A stretch of 64,000 bases of DNA. Origin: an uncultured Bacteroidales bacterium (GTDB lineage Bacteria > Bacteroidota > Bacteroidia > Bacteroidales > UBA932). Positions 30,866-39,298 of this stretch are shown here, piece by piece. A program made the translations under genes and the position numbers. Each line of letters opens with the position of its first letter. Within the stretch, counting starts at the first letter, position 1. The notes beneath the pieces were generated by a model. That model worked only from the letters and a program-made list of their open reading frames with translations. It searched no databases and had not been told where the DNA came from. The stretch covers positions 1-64,000 of the forward strand of contig ONEX01000002.1 in NCBI GenBank assembly GCA_900316955.1, written 5' to 3'.

Positions 30866-31746
30866 TGGCACACAAGGCTGGATTCGTCAACATCATCGGC
30901 AACCCGAACGTCGGGAAGTCCACCCTGATGAACGCGCTCGTGGGAGAGAAGCTCTCCATCGTGACCGCGAAGGCGCAGACCACGCGCCACCGCATCATGG
31001 GCATCGTCAACGGGGAGGACTACCAGATCGTCTATTCCGACACGCCCGGCATCCTGAAGCCCAACTACCGGCTCCAGCAGTCGATGCTGGACTTCGTGGA
31101 CACCGCCATCGGCGACGCGGACATCATCCTGTACGTCACCGACACGGTGGAGAAGGGCGACAAGAACGAGGCTTACATCGAGAAGCTCGCGAAGGTGGAG
31201 TGCCCCGTGGTGCTCGTCATCAACAAGATCGACATCTCCACGCAGGAGAAGGTCGTCGAGCTGATGCAGTGGTGGCACGAGAAGCTCCCCAAGGCGGAGA
31301 TCATCCCGGCCTCGGCCCAGGAGAAATTCAACCTGGAAAGCATCCTGGAGGCGGTTTCCAGCCGCCTTCCGGAAGCCCCGGCCTGGTTCGACAAGGACCA
31401 GTTCACCGACAAGAACCTCCGCTTCTTCGCCTCGGAGATCCTGCGGGAGAAGATCTTCCTCAACTACGGCGAGGAGATCCCCTACAGCTGCCAGGTGGAG
31501 ATCGAGGCCTTCCACGAGGGCGAGGAACGCTATGAGATCAGCGCCGTCATCTACGTGATGCGCGAGTCCCAGAAGGGCATCATCATCGGCAAGAAGGGCG
31601 CGGCCCTGAAGAAGGTGGGCACCGAGGCCCGCCTGGAGATGGAGGACTTCTTCCAGAAGAAGGTCTTCCTCTCCACGTTTGTGAAAGTGGATCCGGACTG
31701 GCGCGAGTCCCGCAAGGAGCTCCGCCGCTTCGGGTATGAGTACTAA
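30865..31746 (+). CDS. era: GTPase Era
   Basis: Essential Ras-like GTPase in 30S ribosome assembly that binds the 3' end of 16S rRNA. A 293-residue protein with G1 GNPNVGKST (12-20), the G2 region with TTRHR, G3 DTPG (58-61 region), G4 NKID (about 119) and a C-terminal KH domain containing IIIGKKGAALKKVG. Length is normal. It is coupled to the upstream pseudouridine synthase by a TAATG overlap, both being rRNA-directed functions. Confidence 0.96.
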   Translation: MAHKAGFVNIIGNPNVGKSTLMNALVGEKLSIVTAKAQTTRHRIMGIVNGEDYQIVYSDTPGILKPNYRLQQSMLDFVDTAIGDADIILYVTDTVEKGDKNEAYIEKLAKVECPVVLVINKIDISTQEKVVELMQWWHEKLPKAEIIPASAQEKFNLESILEAVSSRLPEAPAWFDKDQFTDKNLRFFASEILREKIFLNYGEEIPYSCQVEIEAFHEGEERYEISAVIYVMRESQKGIIIGKKGAALKKVGTEARLEMEDFFQKKVFLSTFVKVDPDWRESRKELRRFGYEY

Positions 31747-31761
31747 AACCATAAACCGACT

Positions 31762-34689
31762 ATGAGCGAAGAATTCGACGACATCCAGGAAGAGCCCCTC
31801 GACGAGGAACAGAATCCCGACGAAGAGCAGGCCCTTGACGAAAACGCGCAGCCGACGGGCAAGTTCACCCGCCTGCTGGGCAGCGACAGCCGGAAGTTCA
31901 AGCTGTCCGGCATGTTCAAGGACTGGTTCCTGGACTATTCGTCCTACGTGATCCTCCAGCGCGCCGTCCCGCACATCGTGGACGGCCTGAAGCCCGTCCA
32001 GCGCCGCGTCCTGCACGCGATGTACAAGATGGACGACGGCCGGTACACCAAGGTGGCGAACATCGTCGGCCAGGCGATGCAGTACCACCCGCACGGCGAT
32101 GCGTCCATCCTGGGCGCCCTCGTGCAGCTGGGCCAGAAGGGCTTCGCGGTGGATTGCCAGGGAAACTGGGGCAACATCCTCACCGGCGACTCCAACGCCG
32201 CGGCCCGATATATCGAGGCGCGGCTCTCCAAGTTCGCCAAGGAAGTGATCTTCGACCCGAAGGTCACGAACTGGATGACCTCCTACGACGGCCGCAACCA
32301 GGAGCCGACCGAGCTCCCGGTGCGCTTCCCGCTCCTGCTCGCGCAGGGCACGGAAGGCATCGCCGTGGGCATGCAGTCCCGCATCCTTCCCCATAATTTC
32401 AACGAACTCATCGACGCCTCCGTCGCCATCCTGAAGGAGGAGCCCTACGAGCTGTATCCTGACTTCCCCACCGGGGGCCTCGCGGACTGCTCGAAGTACA
32501 ACCACGGCCGCCGCGGCGGCCAGGTGAAGATCCGCGCCCGCATCGAGAAGGTGGACAAGAGCACGGTCACCATCAGCGAGATTCCCTACGGGAAGACCTC
32601 GCACATGATCATCGACAGCATCCTGAAGGCGAAGGACAAGGGCAAGATCAAGATCAAGAAGATCGAGGACATGACCACGGACAAGGTGGAGATCATCATC
32701 CACCTCCCGGCCGACGTGTCCCCGGATAAGACCATCGACGCCCTGTACGCCTTCACGGACTGCGAGACCACCATCAACCCGAACGCCTGCGTCATCAAGG
32801 AGGACAAGCCGCAGTTCCTGTCCGTCAATGACATCCTCGAGTACGACACCTACCACACCCGCGAGCTGCTGGGCCGCGAGCTGGAGATCAAGCTCGGAGA
32901 GCTGGAAGACCAGTGGCACTACGACTCCCTGGAGCGCATCTTCTTCGAGAACCGCATCTACAAGGTGCTGGAGCAGAACCAGCGCGACTGGGAGGAGCAG
33001 CTGGACGACATCTTCACGCAGATGAAGCAGTATCAGGACCTCCTCCACCGCGAGATCGTGATGGACGACATCCTGAAGCTCGTGGAGAAGCCGGTCCGCA
33101 AGATTTCCAAGTTCGACACCAAGGCCCTGGACGAGAAGATCTACGCCCTGGAGGACGAGATGAAGGACGTGCGGGACAAGCTCGAGCATCTGACGCAGTA
33201 CACCATCGACTGGTTCCGTTCCCTCAAGAAGAAGTACGGCATGGACCATCCGCGCCTGACGGAGATCACCTCCTTCGAGACCATCGCCGCGACCAAGGTC
33301 GTGAACAACAACGCGAAGCTGTACGCGAACCTCGCGGAAGGCTTCGTGGGCATCGGCCTCAAGAACTCAGAGGGGGCCGAGTTCATCGCCGACTGCTCCG
33401 ACCTCTCGGAGATCATCGTCATCGGCAAGGACGGCAAGTACCGGGTCACGAAGGTGGCCGACAAGGCCTTCTTCGGGAAGGACCTCCTGTGGGCCGGCGT
33501 GTTCAACCGGAACGACGCCCGCACCATCTACAACGTCATCTACCGCGACGGCAAGGGCTCGGTCCATTACGCCAAGCGCTTCGCCATCACCTCCATCACC
33601 CGCGACAAGGAGTATGACATCACCACCGGCGCCGAAGGGTCCAAGATCCTGTGGTTCAGCGTGAACCACAACGGCGAGGCGGAGACGGTCAAGATCAATC
33701 TGCGGCCGAAGAAGGGCATCAAGAAGTCCCAGCTCGAGTACGACTTCTCCACCCTCGCGATCAAGGGACGCACCTCCCGGGGCAACCTCGTCACGAAGTA
33801 CCCCGTGCAGAAGATCCAGCTCAAGTCCAAGGGCGTGACCACCCTCGAGGGGAAGGACATCTGGTACGACCCGGACATCCAGCGCCTGAACGAGGACGGC
33901 CGCGGCGAGCACATCGGCCAGTACAGCGGCAACGACCGCGTCCTGGCGATCTTCTCCAACGGCTCCTACTACACCACCAACTACGAGCTGGTGAACAAGT
34001 ACCAGGGCGACGTGATCCGCATCGGCAAGCTGGACCCGAACCGCACCTACACGGTCCTCTACTGGGACAATGCCGCGAAGGCCTACTACATCAAGCGCTT
34101 CAGCTTCGTCGAAAGCAACAACACGCCCGTCTCCTTCATTTCCGATTCCAAGGGCTCCAAGCTCATCGACCTGTCCGACGACCTCCACCCGCAGGTGAAA
34201 CTCACCTTCGGTGGCCGCCAGGAAGGCCGCGAAGCGGAAGTGATTGACGCCGAAGAGTTCATCGCCAAGAAGGGCCTCGCCGCCAAGGGCAAGAAGTGCA
34301 GCAGCCTGGACCTCAAGTCTGTCGAGTTCATCGAACCCCTCCACAAGCCCGAGGACGACCTCGTCCCGGAAGACGAGGAACCCGTCGATATCGCTACCGA
34401 GGACGAAGAAATTGAGGTTGCTGAGCCGTCGGTTGCTGAGCCTGTCGAAGTGACCGAACAGGAGGTCGCTGAGCCTGTCGAAGCGACCGAGCCTGTCGAC
34501 ATAACCGAGCCCGACGAACCTGTCGCCTCGGAAGAGACCCCCATCGAGATCGAACTGGACATCGACATCCCCGAAATCCCGGTGGAGCAGAAGCCCGCGA
34601 AGGCCCCGAAGTCCCGCAAGAAGAAAGAAGAAAAGAAAGACGAGCCCGACGAGCCCGCCTCCGACTTCACCGACTGGACGTTGTTCTAG
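31762..34689 (+). CDS. parC: Topoisomerase IV/gyrase subunit A (ParC-like)
   Basis: A 975-residue type IIA topoisomerase subunit. The N-terminal winged-helix region (AVPHIVDGLKPVQRRVLHAM, YHPHGDASI) leads to the catalytic tyrosine Y150 in AARYIEARLS. A tower and long coiled-coil segment follow, then a C-terminal beta-pinwheel with repeated IGKDGKYRVTK-like blades. No GyrA-box of the QRRGGKG type is visible, which favours ParC over GyrA. The last about 130 residues are an acidic, low-complexity tail (many E, D, V, P and repeated VAEPVE units) ending in a Lys-rich stretch. Part of this tail is encoded by a degenerate repeat at 34420-34530. It follows era after 15 bases and is the last gene before the small-RNA locus. 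Confidence 0.9.
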   Translation: MSEEFDDIQEEPLDEEQNPDEEQALDENAQPTGKFTRLLGSDSRKFKLSGMFKDWFLDYSSYVILQRAVPHIVDGLKPVQRRVLHAMYKMDDGRYTKVANIVGQAMQYHPHGDASILGALVQLGQKGFAVDCQGNWGNILTGDSNAAARYIEARLSKFAKEVIFDPKVTNWMTSYDGRNQEPTELPVRFPLLLAQGTEGIAVGMQSRILPHNFNELIDASVAILKEEPYELYPDFPTGGLADCSKYNHGRRGGQVKIRARIEKVDKSTVTISEIPYGKTSHMIIDSILKAKDKGKIKIKKIEDMTTDKVEIIIHLPADVSPDKTIDALYAFTDCETTINPNACVIKEDKPQFLSVNDILEYDTYHTRELLGRELEIKLGELEDQWHYDSLERIFFENRIYKVLEQNQRDWEEQLDDIFTQMKQYQDLLHREIVMDDILKLVEKPVRKISKFDTKALDEKIYALEDEMKDVRDKLEHLTQYTIDWFRSLKKKYGMDHPRLTEITSFETIAATKVVNNNAKLYANLAEGFVGIGLKNSEGAEFIADCSDLSEIIVIGKDGKYRVTKVADKAFFGKDLLWAGVFNRNDARTIYNVIYRDGKGSVHYAKRFAITSITRDKEYDITTGAEGSKILWFSVNHNGEAETVKINLRPKKGIKKSQLEYDFSTLAIKGRTSRGNLVTKYPVQKIQLKSKGVTTLEGKDIWYDPDIQRLNEDGRGEHIGQYSGNDRVLAIFSNGSYYTTNYELVNKYQGDVIRIGKLDPNRTYTVLYWDNAAKAYYIKRFSFVESNNTPVSFISDSKGSKLIDLSDDLHPQVKLTFGGRQEGREAEVIDAEEFIAKKGLAAKGKKCSSLDLKSVEFIEPLHKPEDDLVPEDEEPVDIATEDEEIEVAEPSVAEPVEVTEQEVAEPVEATEPVDITEPDEPVASEETPIEIELDIDIPEIPVEQKPAKAPKSRKKKEEKKDEPDEPASDFTDWTLF
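34420..34530. repeat. Degenerate tandem repeat inside the parC tail
   Basis: The units GCTGAGCCTGTCGAAG (twice exact at the core, plus partial copies around) encode VAEPVEVTEQEVAEPVEATE and neighbours. The core resembles a widespread intergenic palindromic repeat type with the half-site TTCGACAGGCTCAGC (here on the minus strand). It may therefore be an in-frame repeat insertion that was later amplified, but a simple low-complexity acidic tail is the competing explanation. Confidence 0.5.
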
Positions 34690-34697
34690 GAAACCAC

Positions 34698-34729
34698 TTG
34701 TTTTTTGCTGTTAATATTCATACCTTTGC
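34698..34729 (+). promoter_or_regulatory. Promoter of the candidate small RNA
   Basis: A TTG at 34698-34700 is followed by a 20-base spacer and TACCTTTGC at 34721-34729, an almost ideal Bacteroidota -33/-7 pair. The first G-rich bases of the hairpin begin about 4 bases after the -7 box, as expected for the transcription start. Confidence 0.65.
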
Positions 34730-34732
34730 ATC

Positions 34733-34820
34733 GGAAGGGGAGATAGTGTATGAGTTCGCCCCATTCTATCTCCTCAAACCTTCCCAAATTGACCACCCCT
34801 CGATCGGGGTGGCTTTTTTT
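34733..34820 (+). ncRNA. Candidate structured small RNA of about 88 nt
   Basis: An intergenic locus with its own promoter and terminator but no ORF. The predicted RNA opens with GGAAGG (34733-34738) pairing with CCTTCC (34779-34784). It continues with GGAGATAG (34739-34746) pairing with CTATCTCC (34766-34773) and a 5-base bulge (TCAAA). The apical loop region may fold further around a TTCG tetraloop (ATGAG-TTCG-CCCCAT). The terminator hairpin follows after an unpaired linker. Together this is a 14-bp long-stem RNA. It does not match SRP RNA, 6S or tmRNA motifs that I would expect to see. Function unknown; a trans-acting sRNA is one possibility. Confidence 0.6.
34793..34820 (+). terminator. 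Intrinsic terminator of the small RNA
   Basis: CCACCCC (34793-34799) pairs with GGGGTGG (34806-34812) around a 6-base loop, followed by C and seven Ts (34814-34820). It is the strongest canonical terminator in the window. Confidence 0.9.
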
Positions 34821-34836
34821 GTGCCGCTGCCAAACA

Positions 34837-34887
34837 GGCGCACCAGAAAGTGCCATGTAGGCCATTATAGGGGTGCTTTGGTGCGCC
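34837..34887. repeat. Intergenic inverted repeat between the small RNA and aroK
   Basis: GGCGCACCA (34837-34845) is the perfect complement of TGGTGCGCC (34879-34887), with partial pairing continuing inward. A second small hairpin, CGGGG-ttcgcg-CCCCG, sits at 34901-34916. No ORF, promoter or T-tract goes with them. The remaining bases to 35002 (end of aroK) are AT-rich and hold nothing else I can support. Confidence 0.45.
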
Positions 34888-35002
34888 ACAGGCCGATTAC
34901 CGGGGTTCGCGCCCCGTGACCATCATTATAGCGCGTACAATGGGCACTAAGGTGCGGCTATTTGGCGAAAAAAGTAAAAAACTGGCCAGAAAGCCAAAGA
35001 TT

Positions 35003-35608
35003 CTACAAAGCCGAAATGATAATCTCGTCCGCGACCTCGTCCGGAGACAGACCGTCCGTGTCAATGATGACATGGGCGGTTTTTTCGTAGATGACTTCGC
35101 GGGAAGCGAGGCGCGCAGAGACAGATGCCCGGTCGGGGCCGGGCATGACGGAAGAGTCGGGGCCGGGCATGACGGAAGAGCCGGGGCCGGGCATGACGAC
35201 CGAACCACCGTCATCCCCGACCTGATCGGGGATCTCCTGCAAAAGCGGGCGGCCGGCGGTTTCGCCGGCGAGGCGCGCGAGGAGGGTGTCCAGGGTGGCG
35301 CGGAGGTAGATGCAGACGGTCTTTTCGTGCAGGAGGGCGGCCGAGGCGGGCGCGAGGACGGCACCGCCGCCGAGGGCCAGCACGGCCGTGCTTTCCGCGT
35401 ATTTCTCCACGGTCTTTCGCAGCACCTGGGCCTCCAGCAGGCGGAAGGCCGGCTCCCCGTCCTGCGCGAAGATGTCGGGGATGCTCTTCCCCGCCTTCTT
35501 CACGACGAGGTCGTCCAGGTCCATAAAAGGACAGCCGAGAAAGTCCGCGAGGACCTTCCCGACTGTCGTCTTTCCGCTTCCCATGAAGCCTGTGAGGGTA
35601 ATCATCAT
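35003..35608 (-). CDS. aroK: Shikimate kinase with an in-frame repeat insertion
   Basis: Phosphorylates shikimate to shikimate-3-phosphate in chorismate synthesis. The 201-residue sequence has P-loop GFMGSGKTT (7-15), shikimate-binding DLDD (30-33), LGGGAV (79-84) and GRPLL (119-123) leading into the lid. Typical shikimate kinases are about 170 residues. The excess comes from residues about 125-160, made of PDQVGDD and three copies of a VMPGP unit, which are encoded by a palindromic repeat at 35129-35236. The family sequence resumes with LASREVIYEKTAHVII, so the fold is probably intact with a longer lid-side loop. The start overlaps the protease stop in an ATGA, so it is translationally coupled. 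Confidence 0.9.
   Translation of the reverse strand: MMITLTGFMGSGKTTVGKVLADFLGCPFMDLDDLVVKKAGKSIPDIFAQDGEPAFRLLEAQVLRKTVEKYAESTAVLALGGGAVLAPASAALLHEKTVCIYLRATLDTLLARLAGETAGRPLLQEIPDQVGDDGGSVVMPGPGSSVMPGPDSSVMPGPDRASVSARLASREVIYEKTAHVIIDTDGLSPDEVADEIIISAL
35129..35236. repeat. Palindromic plus tandem repeat element inside aroK
   Basis: On the plus strand the insert holds three tandem units with the core CGGGGCCGGGCATGACGGAA, then a palindrome, ATCCCCGA-cctga-TCGGGGAT. The ATGAC motif of the AGATT...AATGAC family is present in each unit. The frame stays open through all of it. Confidence 0.75.
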
Positions 35609-37200
35609 TCTTCTTTCCGGATGGCCTTGAGCGCCGCCTCCACCGTCGCATCCACCGGCAGGTAGTACTTGTAGAACGCGTTCTCGTTCAACTTCGAATA
35701 GCGGGCGACGAGGGCGTTCAGCTGCGGCTGCAGGTACTCGAGCGTTTCCGCATATTCCGCATCGGAAACCGTGATGCCGTCGCGCCGGAGGGCGAACTTC
35801 CGGAACTCGCCGGGGATGTCGATCCGTTTCAGGAAGGCGTCCATGTCCGGATAGTTGTCAATGGCGAGGAGCTGCGCCGAATACTTGTCGAACATCGCGG
35901 CGGCGAAGCGCATCTGCGTGGTCTTCCGGTTGCAGGCGATGTAGAAGGTGGACGCGCGGGTCGTGTCCATGGGCACGAACACATCCGGCATGATGCCGCC
36001 ACCGCCATAGACGACGCGGCCGTTCCGGGTGTGGTGGACGTCGTCCGTATTCAGTTTCACGCTGTCGGCGGAGAAAACCTCGCCGTCGGCGTAGCGGTTG
36101 TAGATGTCGTATTCGTAGTCATCATACGGCTTCTGGATGCAGCGGCCGGAAGGCGTGTAGAACCGCGCCACGGTGAGCCGCAGGCCGGAATCGTCCGTGA
36201 AGGCGAACTGCTCCTGGACGAGGCCCTTGCCGAAGGAACGGCGGCCGACGATGGTGCCGCGGTCGTTGTCCTGGATGGCCCCCGCGAAGATTTCGCTGGA
36301 GGAGGCGGAGTTCTCGCTGATGAGGACGGTCAGGCCGATGTCCTTGAGCTTGCCCTTGCCGTCGGCCCGGAACACCTCGCGCGGTCGGTGCAGGCCTTCC
36401 ATGTACACGATGGTATCGCCCCGGGACAGGAACTCGTTGGACAGCAGCAGCGCCTGGTCCAGGAAGCCGCCGGAATTGTCCCGCAGGTCCATCATCAGGT
36501 GCTTCATTCCCTGCTCCAGCAATTTGGTATAGGCCTCCACGAAGTCCTTCCGCGTGGCGGACGAGAACTTCGCGAGCCGCACATAGCCGGTGGTGTCGTC
36601 CACCATGAAGGCGGCGTCGATGCTGTGCAGCGGAATCTTGCCGCGGACGATCTCGAAGGGGATGACGTCCGCGCCGCGGCCCACGGTCACGACGACCTTG
36701 GTCCCGGACGGGCCCTTCATCCGCCGGACCATGCTGTCCTGCGGGAACTTCACGCCGGCGATGACCTTGTCGTCCACCTTCAGGAGCCGGTCGCCGGGCA
36801 GCATGCCCGCCTTCTCGGCCGGGCCGCCGGCGATCACCTCCAGCACGATGGCCGTGTCGTTCGGCACGTTGAACTGGATGCCGATGCCCTCGAAATTGCT
36901 GGCCAGCTCCTCGTCGGCCTGCTGCCGTTTCACGGGCGGCAGGTACATCGAGTGCGGGTCCAGCTTCGCCAGGGCCCCGGCGATGGCGGCGTCCGTCACT
37001 CCGGCCTGGTCGATGGTATCGACATAGTTCTTCTCGATTTCGTCGAGGATGAGGTTCAGTTTCCGCCACTCGACGTACTTGGCGTTCAGGATGCGGTTCT
37101 TTTCCCGATACCGGACGACCGTGAGCGTGAGGACCACGCCGAGCAGCACGCCCAGGAGGACCTCCGCGAGGCGGATCCAGCGTTGTTGTTGATTGTCCAT
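35605..37200 (-). CDS. S41-family C-terminal processing protease
   Basis: A 531-residue periplasmic protease anchored by an N-terminal helix (LAEVLLGVLLGVVLTLTVV). A PDZ domain occupies about 90-170 (EGIGIQFNVPNDTAIVLEVI, GDRLLKVDDK). The catalytic serine and lysine are in SENSASSSEIFAGA (serine near residue 302) and SFGKGLVQ. This is the CtpA/Prc-type tail-specific protease family, which trims periplasmic or envelope proteins. It follows the dCMP deaminase gene in the leftward run and overlaps aroK by an ATGA. Confidence 0.9.
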   Translation of the reverse strand: MDNQQQRWIRLAEVLLGVLLGVVLTLTVVRYREKNRILNAKYVEWRKLNLILDEIEKNYVDTIDQAGVTDAAIAGALAKLDPHSMYLPPVKRQQADEELASNFEGIGIQFNVPNDTAIVLEVIAGGPAEKAGMLPGDRLLKVDDKVIAGVKFPQDSMVRRMKGPSGTKVVVTVGRGADVIPFEIVRGKIPLHSIDAAFMVDDTTGYVRLAKFSSATRKDFVEAYTKLLEQGMKHLMMDLRDNSGGFLDQALLLSNEFLSRGDTIVYMEGLHRPREVFRADGKGKLKDIGLTVLISENSASSSEIFAGAIQDNDRGTIVGRRSFGKGLVQEQFAFTDDSGLRLTVARFYTPSGRCIQKPYDDYEYDIYNRYADGEVFSADSVKLNTDDVHHTRNGRVVYGGGGIMPDVFVPMDTTRASTFYIACNRKTTQMRFAAAMFDKYSAQLLAIDNYPDMDAFLKRIDIPGEFRKFALRRDGITVSDAEYAETLEYLQPQLNALVARYSKLNENAFYKYYLPVDATVEAALKAIRKEE

Positions 37201-37207
37201 ATCGGCC

Positions 37208-37609
37208 TCAGTCCACTCTTTCCACCTCGATGCCGGCGCGGCGGAGCAGGTCGATGCCGTCCGTCAGCCGGTACTCGTCCCGGTACACCACGCGCTTGAT
37301 GCCGGACTGGATGATCAGCTTGGAGCACTCCAGGCACGGCGACGCCGTCACGTACAGCGTGGCGCCCTCGCTGCTGTTGCCGGACTTCGCCACCTTGGTG
37401 ATGGCATTGGCCTCCGCGTGCAGGACATAGGGCTTCGTGACGCCGTCCTCTTCGCAGATGTTCTCGAAGCCGGACGGGGTGCCGTTGTAGCCGTCGGAAA
37501 TGATCATCCGGTCCTTCACGAGCAGGGCGCCCACCTTGCGGCGCTTGCAATAGGAGTTCTGCGCCCAGATCTGCGCCATCTCCAGGTAGCTGTGGTCGAA
37601 TTTTTCCAT
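37208..37609 (-). CDS. dCMP deaminase (ComEB-type cytidine/deoxycytidylate deaminase)
   Basis: A 133-residue zinc deaminase with HAEAN (64-68) and PCLEC (91-95) supplying the zinc ligands and catalytic glutamate. Upstream, GYNGTPSGFENI is the nucleotide-binding loop typical of dCMP deaminases. It converts dCMP to dUMP, feeding dTMP synthesis. It lies between the acyl-CoA ligase (one-base overlap) and the S41 protease in a leftward operon with no functional theme apparent. Confidence 0.88.
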   Translation of the reverse strand: MEKFDHSYLEMAQIWAQNSYCKRRKVGALLVKDRMIISDGYNGTPSGFENICEEDGVTKPYVLHAEANAITKVAKSGNSSEGATLYVTASPCLECSKLIIQSGIKRVVYRDEYRLTDGIDLLRRAGIEVERVD

Positions 37610-39270
37610 TAGTTGCGCTGATAGAGATAACGCTTGATGCTCTTCTTCGGGGTGCGCTCGAAGTCCTCGGGCATGAACTCGATCTTGCGGATCTGCGCGT
37701 ACTTGGGGAGCTCGGAGTTGATGTCCGGGAGGACGCTGGTGAGGCGCTCCTTGAGGGCGTCGCGCGTCATGCCGTCCAGCTCGCCCTGGTGCCAGTCCGG
37801 ATAGATGAGGGCGGTGAGACCGCCGTCATCCTCCACGACGAGGGAATCCACGACGTAGGTGTAGTTGTTGATCACGGCCTCGAGTTCCTCCGGGTAGATG
37901 TTCTGGCCGGAAGGGCCCAGGATCATGCACTTGGAGCGGCCGCGCAGGAACAGGTAGCCGTCCTCGTCGATGATGCCCATGTCGCCGGTGCGGAACCAGC
38001 CGTCCTCGGTGAAAGTGTCGCGGGTGGCCTGCTCGTTCTTGTAATAGCCCAGGCACACGTTCGGGCCGCTGACCTGCACCTCGCCCGGGATGTTGCGGGG
38101 ATCCGGGGAGTCGATGCGGATCTGCATGTTCTTGGCCGCGCGGCCGGCGGAGCCCACCTTGACCTTGTTCCAATGCGCGTAGCCGATGATCGGGGCGCAC
38201 TCGGTCATGCCGTAGCCCACCGTATAATGGAAGCCGATCCGGTGCAGGAACTGCTCCACCTCCGGGTTGAAGGCGGCGCCGCCCAGGATCACCTCCTCGA
38301 ACTGGCCGCCGAAGGCGGTCGTGAGTTCGGTGCAGAAGCGCTTGGCGATCACCTTGTCCAGCACGGGAATGCTCATCAGGAGCTTGATCTTCCGGCGGTC
38401 GATGAGCGGCTTGAGCTTGGTCTTGTACACCTTTTCCATCACCAGCGGAACGGCGATGATGATGTCGGGATGGATCTCGGAGAAGGCCTTCATGATGATC
38501 TTCGGGCTGGGGACGCGGCTCAGGAAATGCACGTGCATGCCGCAGGTCATCTCGTAGAGGAACTCGAACATCATGCCGTACATGTGGGCCGACGGGAGCA
38601 TGGACACGCACTGCATGCCGGGCTTCAGCATCGGGCAGGCGTCGTTCTTCGCGAAGTCGATGTTGGAGTACAGGGCCCGGTACGGGATCATGACGCCCTT
38701 GGAGAAGCCGGAGGTGCCGGAGGTGTAGTTGATGACCGCCAGTTCCTCGGGGCTGTCCTCGTAGTAGTCGAGGTGCTCGGGGCCGAAGTAATCGGGATAT
38801 TTCTTGCCGAAGGACTCGTTCAGGTGCTCACGCACGTTCTGGCGCTCCTCGGTGTCGGCATACAGGAACTTGAAGGTATTGATCTGGACGACGACGGAGA
38901 GGCCGGGCATCTCCTCCTGGGTGAGGCCCTCCCAGATGACCTCGTCCACGAAGAGGACGCGGGCCTCGGAATGGTTCACCAGGTAGTGGATGTTGCCGGG
39001 CTTGAACTCGTGCAGGATGGGCACGGCCACGGCGCCGTAGGTGAGGGCGGCGAGGAAACTCACGCCCCAGTTCGCCTGGTTGCGGGAGCAGATGGCGACT
39101 TTGTCGCCCCGCTGGAGCCCGCACTGCTCGAAAGCGATGTGCAGTTTGGCGATCCGGCGCGCCACGTCCCGGTAGTTGAGCGTCACGCCCTGGTAGTTGG
39201 AGAGGGCGGGACGGTCCCAGTTTTCCCGGAAGCTGTTCTCGATGATCTTGTTGACGGATTTGAATTCCAT
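37609..39270 (-). CDS. AMP-dependent long-chain fatty acid-CoA ligase
   Basis: A 553-residue ANL-superfamily adenylating enzyme. Motif A3 is YTSGTSGFSKGVM (about 183-195), A5 is GYGMTECAP, A7 is FRTGDMG and A8 is FLRGRSKCMILGPSGQNIYP, with the C-terminal catalytic lysine expected near the end (PKKSIKRYLY). It activates fatty acids to acyl-CoA; chain length is not readable. It is the Bacteroidota-type ligase often annotated FadD-like. The last base overlaps the dCMP deaminase start. Confidence 0.9.
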   Translation of the reverse strand: MEFKSVNKIIENSFRENWDRPALSNYQGVTLNYRDVARRIAKLHIAFEQCGLQRGDKVAICSRNQANWGVSFLAALTYGAVAVPILHEFKPGNIHYLVNHSEARVLFVDEVIWEGLTQEEMPGLSVVVQINTFKFLYADTEERQNVREHLNESFGKKYPDYFGPEHLDYYEDSPEELAVINYTSGTSGFSKGVMIPYRALYSNIDFAKNDACPMLKPGMQCVSMLPSAHMYGMMFEFLYEMTCGMHVHFLSRVPSPKIIMKAFSEIHPDIIIAVPLVMEKVYKTKLKPLIDRRKIKLLMSIPVLDKVIAKRFCTELTTAFGGQFEEVILGGAAFNPEVEQFLHRIGFHYTVGYGMTECAPIIGYAHWNKVKVGSAGRAAKNMQIRIDSPDPRNIPGEVQVSGPNVCLGYYKNEQATRDTFTEDGWFRTGDMGIIDEDGYLFLRGRSKCMILGPSGQNIYPEELEAVINNYTYVVDSLVVEDDGGLTALIYPDWHQGELDGMTRDALKERLTSVLPDINSELPKYAQIRKIEFMPEDFERTPKKSIKRYLYQRN

Positions 39271-39298
39271 TTTCAGGTTGTTAAGGTCGGTTCAGTAC

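Noticed and set aside
34891-34925. tRNA fragment, because CGGGG-TTCGCG-CCCCG looks like a T arm followed by CCA
   Set aside because: The loop has six instead of seven bases, and no acceptor, D or anticodon arm can be found upstream.
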